From Albula goreensis (taxonomy: Eukaryota; Chordata; Actinopteri; Albuliformes; Albulidae), in NCBI GenBank assembly GCA_022829145.1, contig CM040758.1, positions 12,112,628 to 12,176,627 of the forward strand: 64,000 nucleotides of DNA, in the 5' to 3' direction. Every line of letters begins with the position of its first letter. The stretch's first letter is position 1. Of the stretch, positions 1-12,189 are shown one piece after another. The notes beneath the pieces were generated by a model. That model worked only from the letters and a program-made list of their open reading frames with translations, had not been told where the DNA came from and did not search any database. The translations under genes were made by a program, and so were the position numbers.

Positions 1-99
1 TTTTCCACTCCTCCGATTGCACTCCGATCTAATGTGTCTGTAAATAGGGGAAGACAGCACTTTGGGTCCTTCTTCACTTCCCTTGTCTCTACCGCCTTG

Positions 100-138
<39 letters not shown>

Positions 139-144
139 TCTCTC
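100..144. repeat. (CT)n microsatellite
   Basis: A nearly pure CT tract with one TA interruption around 123-124. It lies near the left edge with no gene beside it. Confidence 0.9.
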
Positions 145-1612
145 ACTTGTTTCTCTCCACTCCTCTGTCTGCTGCTGACTAAAGTGCATATGGCATTAGG
201 TGAAAAGCTTGCATGACAAGATGAGAGGGTGTACACAGGGGCCGACGTCCAGATGTGCCTTGTTCTACTGTTTTTTCCCTTCACAATCAATTTATGCGTC
301 TGCTCAACAAGACACTGGGGCTTTTGTTAAAAGCCAGGCTCAAAGGAATAATTGTGCTAATTTACTAAAGTGGTGCTTTTCTTCATTTTCTTAAGGGATG
401 GCCAAAATTGATTATACACAAAGTTTATCACACTGTCTTGAGGTAGGAGAAATGAATTAAATATGTCTCCATCAGAATGCATAATTACACACGCATTAAC
501 CACACTGCTGGTGGAAGCCACTAGGTTATCGTTCTGTTTATATCACTAACCAGAAAACCATCAGGAGAGGCTTGAAGATTCTTGAAAATAGCCACATTTA
601 CCCTGGTTTCAGGTAACGATGAGGGAATGCAGTACCATAACTGGGTGGGAGTACCATAAGTCACTAGTAACTGATTGTAGCTCCAATCAGTTTTTTTGTT
701 TTTCGAAATCTCATTCAGCTATCACTACTATCAGACGTAAATAACAGAATTACCACTCTACTAACTTACAATCTGCTGTCTCTCTAAGCTTTTGCAATAT
801 ATACGATTAAGCCAGCCTACCAATAACAAAGGCAATTCTTTGAGGGCAATTCTTTCCACGGCTTATCTCAGCAGTTTTACATACACCTTATCACAGTTCC
901 CATGTTTGTTTGTGTAAGTGTATGTTTGTATGTGTCTATGTACTAAATCCATATTTCTAAGCTAGTTTGTCTTCCCTAAGTGCCCTGTCTCATTGCAGCT
1001 TTGATATCCTGGTAAAAACATATTTGTTTGAAGACTTGGACTATGAACTGGACATAGATATAGTCCATTTTTCTCCCCAGAGCTTAAAATAAATAGCTTT
1101 TCTGTCATGTATTTGTCTTGTGTGTTTTCCAGTTATCTTTCATGGTATTTAAGATATCTGCATGGTTACACTGTTTTTTCGAACATTGCTATGTATCATA
1201 AATATGGCAGGTTTTCCTTATATATGGATTAAAGACCATGGGCTTGGGTTATTTTATATTTGGGTTTAACTTCTCAAAACTGAAAAATACACATTTTTCT
1301 CACCCACCCTGACTGGCAAGGTAATTACAAGCAATTGCTGACCTCACCAAACTGCTGATTGAAAAAGAAAAAAAGAAGCGTTTGATAGTTAGATTTAATG
1401 GAAAATGTTGATTGAATTGGGCCCAATGCCTGTCATTGTCAAAGTACAAAGTAAAGGTCTCTCAGAATGACCCATTTGAACATGCACTGAATAGCATAGG
1501 TTGGGATAGCCCAACTATGGAACACAAGCAGTCTTTTGATGTGTAACTGAGCAACAACTAAATAGAATTCTTCCAACTCCTATGACTGCATCTATTAGCA
1601 CTACTACTACTT

Positions 1613-1649
<37 letters not shown>

Positions 1650-4105
1650 CAACAACACCTTATATCTAGATTTTCTTATACCTTGTTCCTTGTAAATGTA
1701 GCTATTCGCAGGATATGCACATTTCTTGTGGATGTTTTAGTCTTACCGGTACCAAGAGCCAGTTGAAATGCATACAAACTTTTGTTTCAGTTTTAACCTT
1801 CCCACCTCACTCATTTTAAACAAACAGTGCAAACCTGCCACATGAGATGACCAATCTGACATCTCAGATTCATCTAAAAAAATATTTCTTGTGAGCATCG
1901 ACGGGAAAAAAAAAACATTTTCATATTTTCAAGAGATCAAAGAGCTCTGTTTTATTCGGGAGCTTTTCCAAAAAGCTGGCTCTGAGGTCAGCAAATCGGG
2001 TGAACCCATTCCGACAGTCAACACCCCCCAATTCAGTTCACCGGTGGTGGGGCGGAATGACCGATTGCAGTTGTCACAAGGTATGGGTGTCTCATAAAAA
2101 AATCAAAAGCAGAGGTAAGCGTTTTTTGCACTGGCTGTCTAGCAGTTTTCAAATTTGATTTGAATTTAGGAACCAATCAAATAACCTATGTAGGGGAAGA
2201 AAATTATTTATTTATTAAATATTATATTGTACCCTGGCTGAAAATGTGTGGTTCTAATGCCCCATTGCTCTTCCTCATACTGTCTTGTACTTTAAAAAAA
2301 TAAAAAAATGAGTAATAGGTTAAAGTCATGCATTTAACATTAAATTAATGATATTTGTGCATGACTTCATAACTTGTTGATATAGAGTTTGTTGTGCTGC
2401 AATTACATAAAAAGATACAATGATGCTATTACCCAAAAGTCATCCACTCTTTAAAGAATAATATCTGGTTTTCACATGAGTCCCATAAAAAGACTCACAT
2501 AATCTGTTAAAAATATTCACAAAGTTATATTTGTGTTCTCTGGCTTAAAAAAACTCCTTATTTTTGTCTACTATTCAAGCGTAACATCTCTGTCTCAAAA
2601 GAGTCTGGATAAAGATAGACCTATGAAGAAGAATACTACTCTTATACACCATGTAATCAAAGTTAAATTCATGAAAAGAATGGTTGATTAAATTTTATAA
2701 ATATGTCTGAGATCCAAGCGCATAAGTTATGTCATATTCCTGGATGAATTTTTGTGTTTATGATTTAAGCATTTTAATCCCATAATTGCACTATATTGTA
2801 TATTTTCTACCATTCAGCTTTTGAACTGCTGAACTGTAGCCTAATGAATGTAATCTAGCCTAAAACTATAGCAAAAGGTGCTAAAGCATTGCAGCACAGG
2901 ACAATATAACCAATATCTTGCATATAGTGACTAAATTATACAGTCAAGTTCCAATACTTTATATAAGGAATGTATATATAAGTTCAACTTGCTTTGTGTT
3001 TCATTCAGACTTATATCTTTCATGGTACAAGGGACCTTTTAAACCTGTCTTAGTCTCTTACGCAACCTAACCTTGCAAGTTCTTGTGCAGACTATATTAT
3101 CTTTGTTTCCATTGATATAATCTATTGTTGCTTAACTTTACTTCATATTTGCCATGCGGTTCCATTTTAAATGACGGTCAATAATACCTTTTCTTTTCAT
3201 TTCAAGTCTTTTCATTTTCTAACTTTTGTTCCTGTATCAATTGTAGCAGTAGTAACTACTATATATTTGAAGGTTTTTATACCTCAGACTACATATTCCA
3301 TTCAATGGTAATGGCTGCTCATTTTTTTAGTTCAAATGTGAAATGGCCACTGATTTCCTACTGTGTAACTCTTATTTTCCTGCACAGACATTCAGTCTTG
3401 CTATGGAACTACCTAAAATCCTTCACAAATGCAGTGTGGTGGATTTAGATTAGTGCAAATTGAATGAAACTGGCTGCGAAGAACTGAAAATATGCCAGGC
3501 CATCGTATAGTGATTATTACTATGTTTATTCATTCTGTGTCATTTGTAGCTGGAAATCGGGGAGGAAAACAATTGAGGACTAAATGAAATCAAACTTTCA
3601 GTTAATTTTCTCTATAAATATGTACATGTATAGCATGATGAGGAAATTTACACTTTCAATTTTTGTATATTATCATAAGTAATTGAAAATATATTTTCTT
3701 GATGATGCTGTGTAGGCTTGTGTAAACGTTAGATGATTTTAACATTGTTACCCAGCACCAGAACATATCTAACCCAGGTGGGTGCTGCACAATGACACTC
3801 TCTCCATGAAAGACATGTTTGATGCATGAGAGGCACAACACAAAATGCATTTTAATTGTATGCCTTTGTAAAGTGTAAAGTGCCAGATTTTTCCTACAGA
3901 GTGAAATGAGTCATGATTACTGCTATCACAAATGATTTTAGATGAGTTTTAATTCAGCCTCCATGTTACATTCATGTAAAAATAGATAAACAAAAACATC
4001 ACAGGGAAGTTCATTTCAACATGGTTGACTAGAGTTGAGTAAATATTCGTATCCACTTAGTGTGATACAGAACCTTTTGCTATGGATGCATAAGGGGTGG
4101 GTCAC
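145..4105. other. Gene-free AT-rich block
   Basis: No gene, RNA or mobile element is recognised. It holds a GT-rich stretch at about 905-945, an AAT/AAC repeat at 1614-1656, and a slightly GC-richer patch at 1950-2095 with a small AGCTTTT/AAAAGCT inverted repeat near 1961-1977. Open frames here are short and resemble nothing known. Confidence 0.6.
1614..1656. repeat. (AAT)n-(AAC)n microsatellite
   Basis: About ten AAT units run into four AAC units, with a few CTA units just upstream at 1601-1610. Confidence 0.9.
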
Positions 4106-5030
4106 CCACATAAAAGGCTGGGACTCAAGTCATTGTTCAGGCAGATGGAAAGGGTGTGGGCGGCAGGCGCTGGTCTCCAGGGGGACCGAGGGAAGTGGAT
4201 TGATAGGTCAATGAAGTGTGACCTTTGAACTGTCAGTTGCTTCCCTACACTTGGCCTTGAGACACTTCCACTCTTATTCTTACGATAAACAAAGGGTAAG
4301 GTCCTGCAAGGGAGGGGGGTGGTATTATTGGGCTTTGTGGACACCCATCCCATATGTCTTTGCCCAGCCCCTTTGATAACATGTCCAGTGTGAGGAACAC
4401 TGGCCCTATCTTCTGCATTCAGTCAACAACGCTCCGTCCTCATTTTCCTCCGCAGCTCGTTATTTACCTAGGAAGGGGGCCAATGAGGTTTCCTGAAAGG
4501 AACGGAAATAAATAATAATGTGTCTTAGAAATGAGTCACGCCTACCATCTATTTATCAACCCCTGCAAAGCGCTTCTTCATCTGTCCCAGCATGGAAGGG
4601 GATAAATCAGTTCGGTCCCTGTGTCACTCTCATATGCCAGTGGAGAGCAGCATTATTTGGCATCTCCACCACTTCCCTTTCCCTTCCAAACACTACAGGC
4701 TCTGCACCTATAAATCAGCTGCTAAATGAGCTGACGGCAACCTGTTTTTTTTTTTATTCAGCGAGGTGGGTTTTTTTAACGCCGAGCTTTCGATCACCTC
4801 GAGCGCTGTGACGTCTTTCAATTCCCAGCCGCTGCCTGCGACCGATCCCGCATCAGCTGCCCACCGATTTGGCTGCTCGGGAAACCAGCACCACACTGAA
4901 AAGGTCAGCCTCTATTTCTCCACAAGCCAGGGAAACAAAGGAGTCATTGTGCCCGCGTCAAAAGCAATGTGCATGATGATCCAGCATCTACACCATGCCG
5001 TGGCACTAGCCCAATGCTAACAGTGCATTA
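4106..5030. promoter_or_regulatory. Candidate conserved non-coding element cluster with nuclear-receptor-like sites
   Basis: Mixed-composition DNA with CpGs and ordered transcription-factor-like words. It has AGGTCA (4205-4210) followed by TGACCTTTGAACT (4219-4231), which on the minus strand reads AGTTCAAAGGTCA, a DR1 nuclear-receptor element. A GTGACGTC CRE-like core is near 4808-4815. Overlapping open frames on both strands differ and show no domain, so coding is not supported. Confidence 0.35.
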
Positions 5031-5910
5031 AAGCAAGTGCCTCTCACTACATAGGGAATATTCGATCTGGTCTATACGGACAGCTAGAGTCGTTACTCAT
5101 TTTTGTCACATCCTCTGCTGTTGACTCTGGTTAGCATGCTCACAATGCAGTTTTTAGGATTTATCGGAATATATTTCCTATGTGGTTAGGGAAGCCTGGG
5201 TTGGAGGCAGGTTTTGAAATGCATGTGAAACCACACAGTACACTTTACCCTTCCACAGACATTCATATTAATGAAACTAAACACTTTACAAGCAAACATA
5301 GTTATTTTTTATATTTATTTAAAATGTGTTCCGAATTCGAACAGAGCTTCAGTTTAGGAAGGGATGGGTCACATTCTAAGGTGAGGGTCCTGGGCTTGGA
5401 AGATTTGGTAAACCTTTCATCAAAGTACATTTCCTCCCTAAGCTTCACATAAAATTCCATTCAACACCATTAGGGTTGCAAAATGCACCAGTGTCACTCA
5501 GAAAGTCTGGCATAAAAACTTGTGTTTTTTAATGCAATAGGATGCCCTGTTCATTTTGCATACTGTTTTAAAAGGTTGGCAGTAATTTTCCATTCAGCTT
5601 TGCCATAAGGAGTGGACAGGATCACCTATATGTATCACAGTTTCACCTGAACTTCAGGCCTCCCCAGGTGTCGCATCACGTCTTGTGGGTGGAGTCACTG
5701 TTCAGCAGCAGAGTGTGAGCATCTCCCGGCCCCGCCTCCCTCCTCCCCTCCCCTGGAAATGGAGGGAACATGTGATCACAGGCCAGGTTTGCCACTGGCA
5801 AGGGGTGGGCTCTGACCCTGAAACAATGAAATGCTTAAGCACACCACCCACAGCATTACTGTCCAAAAGCAGGCGGATTGTTAACGAGGCCATTTTCCTG
5901 TCACAGGCCT

Positions 5911-5967
5911 TGGGGGGCTGGGCTGGGCTGGGCTGGGGGTGGGGGTGGGGGTGGGGGTGGGGGAGGG
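5911..5967 (+). repeat. G-rich tandem repeat, (GGGCT)n then (GGGGGT)n
   Basis: Three to four GGGCT units pass into about five GGGGGT units and end in GGGAGGG. The + strand has many G-runs of three or more and could form G-quadruplexes. Confidence 0.85.
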
Positions 5968-6110
5968 TGGTCAGAGTGCAGGAGGGACACACACATAATT
6001 ATCACTTTCACTGTGTCTGAGGCAAACACACAGGTCTAAATACTCACAGGATCTGTCAAGGGAACAGGTAGACTACAATGTCTTGAACCTGCATAAATAA
6101 TTAAAGGCAA

Positions 6111-6190
6111 ACTACTACTACTATTACTATTACTATTACTACTACTACTACAACAACAACAAAAACAACAATAACAACAACAATAACAAT
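6111..6190. repeat. Compound (ACT)n/(ATT)n/(AAC)n microsatellite
   Basis: ACT and ATT units give way to AAC/ACA units over about 80 bases. Confidence 0.85.
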
Positions 6191-7320
6191 ATGCCGCACT
6201 GGAATGAAGTGTTTATAATTTTTCCTCTCTTCCTATTTGTTTAAAAAAGCACAATTTATTATTATTAGGAAGCAAAAACTGTGAGAAAGTCAAGTTGAAA
6301 AGCATCCAAGCAATGAGGCACTAAAGGTTATTTTCATGTACACAGGCTTTTAAATACTCTCATCCTCAGTTTTTTTAAGTATATTTGCATATAGTAAAAC
6401 TTACTTACATATAAATATCTAATTATGGTCAAAATTTACAAAAATTATTTTCTCCCTGTGAGACTTTTTTTTTGTTTCACTGAACAAAGCAAAAAAGGCT
6501 GTGAGAGCAGATTGAAATCTCCAACCACTGGCATTTACTTTATTAATATTTACCCAAAGTCTGTCTCTATGGACATTTTGACTTTTTGATTCAGCGACAA
6601 AACTAACTGAAACAGTGGCATGTTGATTGGCTATTAAAATGTAGGTAAAGACAGCATATGTTTGTTTTATCACCCTCAATATGGAGAAGGATTTGTCTTT
6701 TCATTGTTCAAATCTTGATTTCCAGCAACTTCCAACACATTGCTTGTAGCCTTGATCGTCGTCAGTCCCTGTAGGCTTTTGTCACAAAAATCTTATAATG
6801 ATGTCTTCTTCCAGGCTTTCAGAACTCAACCGAGAGTACTTGAGAGAGAATTCTGTGTGCTGGAAGGCCGCCCATTGAAGTTCGTTGACCCACAATACAT
6901 AAACGCATTGCCAGTTGCGGATTGACAGCTTGAAGTGGAATTTATCATCAGAAACCATTGTGTTACTCCCATGAGGGAAATTAAAATTCAAAATGTGTTT
7001 AGCATAATACAGTATTTCACAAGATCTTGTTTATGAATAGTTTTTAGTTAGCATAATGTTTTACAGAAGATTATTTCTAAAACACAGTAATGAAAAAATA
7101 TTTATTAGAACAGGGTAAAATGTGTACAGCATAACTACTTTGTAATCTGGACATACAAAAAGCTGTGGTCAATTCTGAAACTCAAATGATTTAGCTTGTC
7201 TGTAGTGTGCGTTCATATTCAGTTCAGGCCATACCAAATCCATAGAATAACATTATAAACATGTATATGTCTGCTGGTGCATATTTTATTGTAAACCACA
7301 AGTATACTAAACATGTGTAA

Positions 7321-7932
7321 CTGTATGAGAGAACGGGGGAGTGGGGTTAATTTCTGGGGGAGGGGGTTGGGGGGGGGACATGCTTGGTGCCCATGGAGGC
7401 AGCAGGAAGACGCCTAATTGTGAGACGAGCTGCTCTTGTTAAACCCCCCCTCCCCACTCCACTCAGTGTCATATGGTGACAATGACACGTGTTGTGGGTC
7501 ACTCTAGACGGGGGGTGATGGTGAGGGGGGCTTGGGTTTGTGGCGTGTGGCTTGAATAGGACAGGGGGTGGGGGAGGTGGGGTGCAGATGGAGGGGCCTT
7601 TTTTTTGGAGGGGGGATCGGAGATGGCTGGTGTGCAGATGGAAGAACCGTTAGGAACCAGGCCTGCACCGCCAGGCAGCCCACCTCCCCCACCCCCTCCA
7701 ACCCCCCAGGGACCAGCTGGGGTCACCCCCCTCGTCAATGGGAGTGCTCTGATCCAGAAATAACTGCTGCCCAGTCAGACACATTCATTTATATTATGCA
7801 ATTAAAGCCAGGGGGGCCTGGGGGGCATGAGCCAGGCTGTCACTATACAATACAGCTAGCACGTGGCTAGCAAGCAGCACACCCCACCCCCCTCTGCTGG
7901 CTAGGAGGAGGTCTTTTAATTAGGGGATTTGT
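7321..7932. other. G/C-skewed non-coding region with E-boxes
   Basis: Contains G-runs at 7356-7378 and 7510-7620 and a C-run at 7443-7454. CATATG (7470-7475) and CACGTG (7486-7491) E-boxes are close together. A further CACGTG (7860-7865) is framed by two GCTAGC hexamers. Open frames on both strands are low-complexity Gly/Pro translations. A regulatory role is possible; no gene is supported. Confidence 0.35.
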
Positions 7933-7935
7933 TAA

Positions 7936-8220
7936 TTTTCCATTCAACTTGACAATGATGAATGGGGTGCAGACTGCCATGATTTCTACCTCTCCATGGA
8001 CCATTACCTCCATTTTACTGTCATATTTCCAAAGTATGATTGCCGCATCGTTCTGCTCAGTCCTGACCTCCCTTTGTTTGTGGAGGGTGAGGATGGCCTT
8101 GAGTTTGGTGAAGATGTTAGATTTGTTTTTTTGTTGTTATTGGTAGGGTTTCTTGTCACCTTTGGTGTGGATACAGGCTCTCCTCTGGCACACAATTTTC
8201 ATATGGTCAATTGGCGATAA
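7936..8220 (+). other. Unidentified open segment with protein-like composition
   Basis: After a TAA at 7933 this frame is open for 94 codons and then ends. The first two thirds are not low complexity: acidic and aromatic residues, including an EGEDGLEFGED stretch, occur in a balanced mixture. The last third is hydrophobic. No family is recognised, there is no clear exon boundary, and the opposite strand is also open for part of it. It could be a relic of a retroposed or transposon gene, or chance. Confidence 0.15.
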
Positions 8221-8235
8221 TCCATCTTAAAATTG

Positions 8236-8262
8236 TTTTTTTTTTTTTTTTTTTTTTTTTTT
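8236..8262. repeat. T27 homopolymer
   Basis: Twenty-seven T residues followed by GGGGGTGTGGGTGTG. It may be the reverse complement of a retroposon poly(A) tail, but no element body is recognised. Confidence 0.9.
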
Positions 8263-9380
8263 GGGGGTGTGGGTGTGCATGAAAAATGACCTTAACAATC
8301 ACTCATATTTTGTTTAGCTTTCCTTCAACTGATGCCATAACTCTTTAACTGTCATGTATTCTCTTGATTTTATTTAATGTTTTTGTTTATAACTTTGCAT
8401 CAAACATCTATATCATACCAATTATCTCTGTGTATTTGTTGTGAGAATTGTTACATTGGCTTGATTATTTCATTCCATTCACTTGATTTCCTTTCATCTT
8501 CACTGCTGGCTCTGTTTTCTCTCCCTCTGCCCACACAACTGTCAAACGCAGACTAGGAAGAGAGCACACACTGCAGAAAAACAGCATCTGTTGACAATTG
8601 TAGACATTGAATTACTGGATATAAGCCAACTTTAATCTAATGCAAACTAATGGACAATGGAAAGAGTGATATATAATGAGATTAAGCACATGCAATAATA
8701 CCCATTCTGCTTTTGGTGACACATTATTCGTGTTTCATAACAGGAAAGGGTTGCTGTGAACAGTAGTTGAAATGCAAAACATCACTGTTTGGACTGCACA
8801 GTGCCAGCATTCTGAACTGTCACTGAGCAGAACAGTTTTGCCTTTCGGAGTCTAATGGGTAATGTTAACTTTTGAGTTCTGTATCAGCAGTCCTGCTTTG
8901 AGAAATATTATGAATAAGGCACGAACCAATCGTGCCTTATCATAAATATCCTGAATTTTTCATTTGGATGTGAACAATACATGCTAAATCTTACTCTTAT
9001 TTTTTTAATCTTCTTCCTGTTCTTTGTTTTCTGCCCAATCTTCCTACTCTACTTCTCGATCACCTACTCTTCTTCTTTTCCTTCCTTTTATTATAGCTGT
9101 TGATACTGTTGCTGTTGTGGCTGCTCATTGCTATTGTTATTTGTATAGACAAGGCCTTTAAGAATGAATGTCACAATAACACATACTCTCCTAAAGATGA
9201 AATAGAGAAACACAGCTGGTGAGCTGTATGCTGCTGAGTCAATTAGAACAGAGATGGGGAGAGCACACCCTTGAGCCAGGTAGGCCACAGAGCCTCTCCG
9301 CTCATCTCTGCTCTGCTTTTTTCTCCTGACAGGATTTCCGTGAGCAGTCCATAAACAGCAGGCCCACAAAGAAAAAAAAC
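8263..9380. other. Gene-free AT-rich block
   Basis: No gene is seen. It contains the stem-loop at 8908-8945 and a pyrimidine-rich stretch at about 9000-9100. Confidence 0.55.
8908..8945. repeat. Near-perfect hairpin-forming inverted repeat
   Basis: ATAAGGCACGA (8914-8924) and its exact reverse complement TCGTGCCTTAT (8930-8940) flank a 5-base loop. Allowing a one-base bulge, five more pairs extend the stem outward. Possibilities include a structured RNA, a palindromic binding site or the remnant of a short inverted-repeat transposon. No flanking gene explains it. Confidence 0.7.
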
Positions 9381-10140
9381 ACACCACCAAAAGTCGCCCG
9401 TGGTTTGCGACGGGTGTTTAATTAATACCCCCCGTCTCTCCCCACTCGTTGCCTGGCAAGGTAATCAGTTGTTATCCTCCTGCTGATGGGGAATCTGGGA
9501 TTTTGTTTCCCAGTGATAGCAGAATATTAATAGCGTCTTCGTTATGAGTAAATGAGTTCTTCCTTGGACTGGCAGCAGGGAATTATGCCATGATTGAGTT
9601 ATTAATTGAAATGCATTACACGCCACCGTATGAAAAAGACTGCATAGACAAAGCATGAATGCTGGCAAATGGGGATATTTAACTACACATAGGCTCTGCT
9701 GCAATTACAGAAGCCATTTTCAAAAAGGGTTGACGTGAGCCCTTATTCAAGTCACCTTGGAATGCATTGATGAAGAGTTGTCGAAAAGAAAAATAAATCT
9801 GCAAAGCGCTATTTGCGCCCCGTTCCAGCGTGCATAGATTATCAGCCTGAATATGTGTCTCAGGGAGCTTTGCAGAATTACATTACGGCAAATGAATCCG
9901 CAGGCTGTTAAAGTAATACAAAGGAAGAGGTTTCCATTCGCAAACACCTTCTACAGACGCAGCTCCAGCAACCAAAATGGTCCCCTGTCTTTAGTGAAAT
10001 GATGCTGTAAATTGGCTGTGAGGAGAGAAAATTGGTTCGATCTTCCTGTTTCAACCACCCAATTACCCTTCAGGCACTGTTTGGAAGAGCAGAAAAAGCC
10101 AATTTCAAATGCAGCGTAAGATATCTAAATGAACATGTTC
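9381..10140. promoter_or_regulatory. Candidate conserved non-coding element cluster, homeodomain-motif rich
   Basis: High-complexity sequence with retained CpGs and many ATTA/TAAT cores. Examples are TTAATTAA (9418-9425), TATTAATTGAAATGCATTA near 9600-9618, and AAATAAATCTGCAAAG near 9791-9806. This texture is typical of enhancers around vertebrate developmental genes. Several stop codons in every frame argue against coding. Conservation itself is not testable here. Confidence 0.4.
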
Positions 10141-10540
10141 AGTGCTGATTTCTTTAAAATCTTTTCTTTTTTAGCTACGAGTTAACAGAGCAAATACTCC
10201 TCTCTGGGTCATTAAACTAAAAGGGTTCTGGCATGACAAGAAAAGGTCCATACCCATTTTGCTCGTGTGTGCTTATGAATTGTCACATTGCGAAATTATA
10301 ACCCCCAGTTTTGGCCTTCCTGTTTCAGGACCTTAAAGAGTTTTGTGAGGACTGGCTGTGATGAACAGACGGGAGAGCCACAGTGTGGGTAAGGAACCTT
10401 GAATCGCTGGACTTGGAGAACAGGACCTGGCTCTTACAGGGGACATGCTGTGAGAGGAGGTGATTTCCACTGACTTGCAGCCGGGTTTTGGCTGAACACC
10501 TCAGCACATTGGGTTCAACAATCTGCCGTGAAATGCGATT
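10141..10540. other. Gene-free spacer between two candidate elements
   Basis: Mixed composition with no gene. The part after 10320 is GC-richer and may belong to the neighbouring candidate regulatory element. Confidence 0.4.
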
Positions 10541-10910
10541 CTGAGACGGCCCAACGCAAATGTACAAACTGTGATTAAAAAACGTAATCTACAGCGATAC
10601 ATCACGCCAAATTAAATTTACCCCCCTAATTCAATTTGCAAATGTGCCTTCATTTGCATCAGGACAAACACCAGTTCAATGCATATTAATGATGACAAAC
10701 GGTCACCCGCTGCTCGGATCCCTAACAATGGAACAGCCAGCGTCAAACAAAGAGCACTTGGCCTAAAGAATAGAAGCCAGGTGCAGACAGGAAAGTCATT
10801 TCCATATAGAATGGGCTAGAGTACATCTTCATTAGGGTAATCAATAAGGGTGATTACATAATGTTTAAAATTTATGGAAATGTACCTTCATTACATTAAT
10901 CAATACAAAA
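10541..10910. promoter_or_regulatory. Candidate POU/SOX enhancer element
   Basis: Two octamer-type POU motifs, ATTTGCAAAT (10634-10643) and ATTTGCAT (10652-10659), lie 18 bases apart start to start. ATGCATATTAAT follows at about 10679-10690, and a SOX-type AACAATGG at about 10725-10732. Further ATTA and ATCAAT words follow to 10905. The POU-plus-SOX arrangement is characteristic of neural and stem-cell enhancers. Function is inferred. Confidence 0.4.
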
Positions 10911-12189
10911 TCCTCAACAAAACTGAAGGAGGAACACAATTCTAATCATTTCAGAGTGAACACTTGCCATTTGAAAAACAATGGGAAACATTGAAATGCT
11001 GTCAGCAATATAAATGCCTAAAACGCCAGCTGGAAAACAGGGTATTATTGTAAATCTGTGAAGAGGCGCTTTTTTGAGTGTGTGACCTGCCTCTCCCCTG
11101 TATGTCAGTTTAGCACTAAGGTTCTCATTTAAAGGGGTTTTCAAAGACATTCTAGTTAACCCCTTACATGGCCTCTCAAAGAGCCCCCTCAGATGAACGC
11201 TGAATATGCTCTTGAAGGTTCATGAAGGTAAAAACAGAGCTACCAGATTTACTGGCCCTGTTTCTAACAGAGCCTTGAAGCTGATCATTCTGTTTCTGTG
11301 GAGGGGAGAAGATAACCACAAAGCAACTCAATTCCACATTGCCTTTTTTTGATAGTCCTCAGTACCTCCCTGTGTTATAGATTAGTCATCCAATTTGACA
11401 TATTCAGTTCAACTCGTCATATTGTGCTTGTCTATCAACAGATATTTAATTATACATGGAGAACATCACTCACAGGACTACAACAGCTATTCAGTACTAA
11501 TATTGAACAATATTTCCCACCAAGCTCCTCCCAACAGGGATTAGTCAGGAAGGGAAGGCAACAGCTCAGTTAAAGATGGTGAACTTGAAAGGTAGCTGTG
11601 CTCTAAACAGGAACACATCATCAGCACAGAATGAATGCAGGCTGTTGGGTATATCCATATGCTGCAAGGGACACGGTCAGGCTAATTGTGCTTACAACTC
11701 AGCAGCACTCTGCTAATGATGATGCATTCTGTCCAACACATTCAGTTCTCTCATTTCCTATTCTTCTAGATGTGGATTCATGTTAAACAACAGACATTTT
11801 CCTACAGCAATATTTGTTAAAAACATTGAAACCAAGACGTGTAAACACTATTAGGTCACAACATTATTTCATATTAATGCTGGTACCACTTGAAATGACT
11901 CTAGACATATGATGTTGAAGGCCTTGCCTCTAGACAAGAATACTGTCCTTGATTTAAAAAAACAACAACTTTTATTGTAAATCGAGGTCTCATTATATAA
12001 AACAACATTTTGTACGGAAGTGAAAACAAGTAATAAAGTGTTTGATTTTCTGTGAAATTGCAATGCAGAATTCATCAGTAATGTGCTTTTTGCTCAAATT
12101 AAGTCCTGCACAGTGCAGATTATTTAATAATCACAACACTTTCATTGCTGGGGATATTGCTGGCCATACCAAAATGCTTTATTAAAACA
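10911..12189. other. Gene-free block
   Basis: AT-rich, with no recognisable gene, RNA or transposon. Open frames are short and without domains. Confidence 0.5.

Larger units (their letters stand above)
5031..7320. other. Gene-free block with GC-richer patch and repeats
   Basis: Mostly AT-rich. A more complex patch at 5640-5905 includes a 13-base palindrome TTGCCACTGGCAA (5789-5801, NFI-like) and a C-rich CCTCCCTCCTCCCCTCCCCT run. A G-rich repeat and a trinucleotide repeat are listed separately. No gene is seen. Confidence 0.55.
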
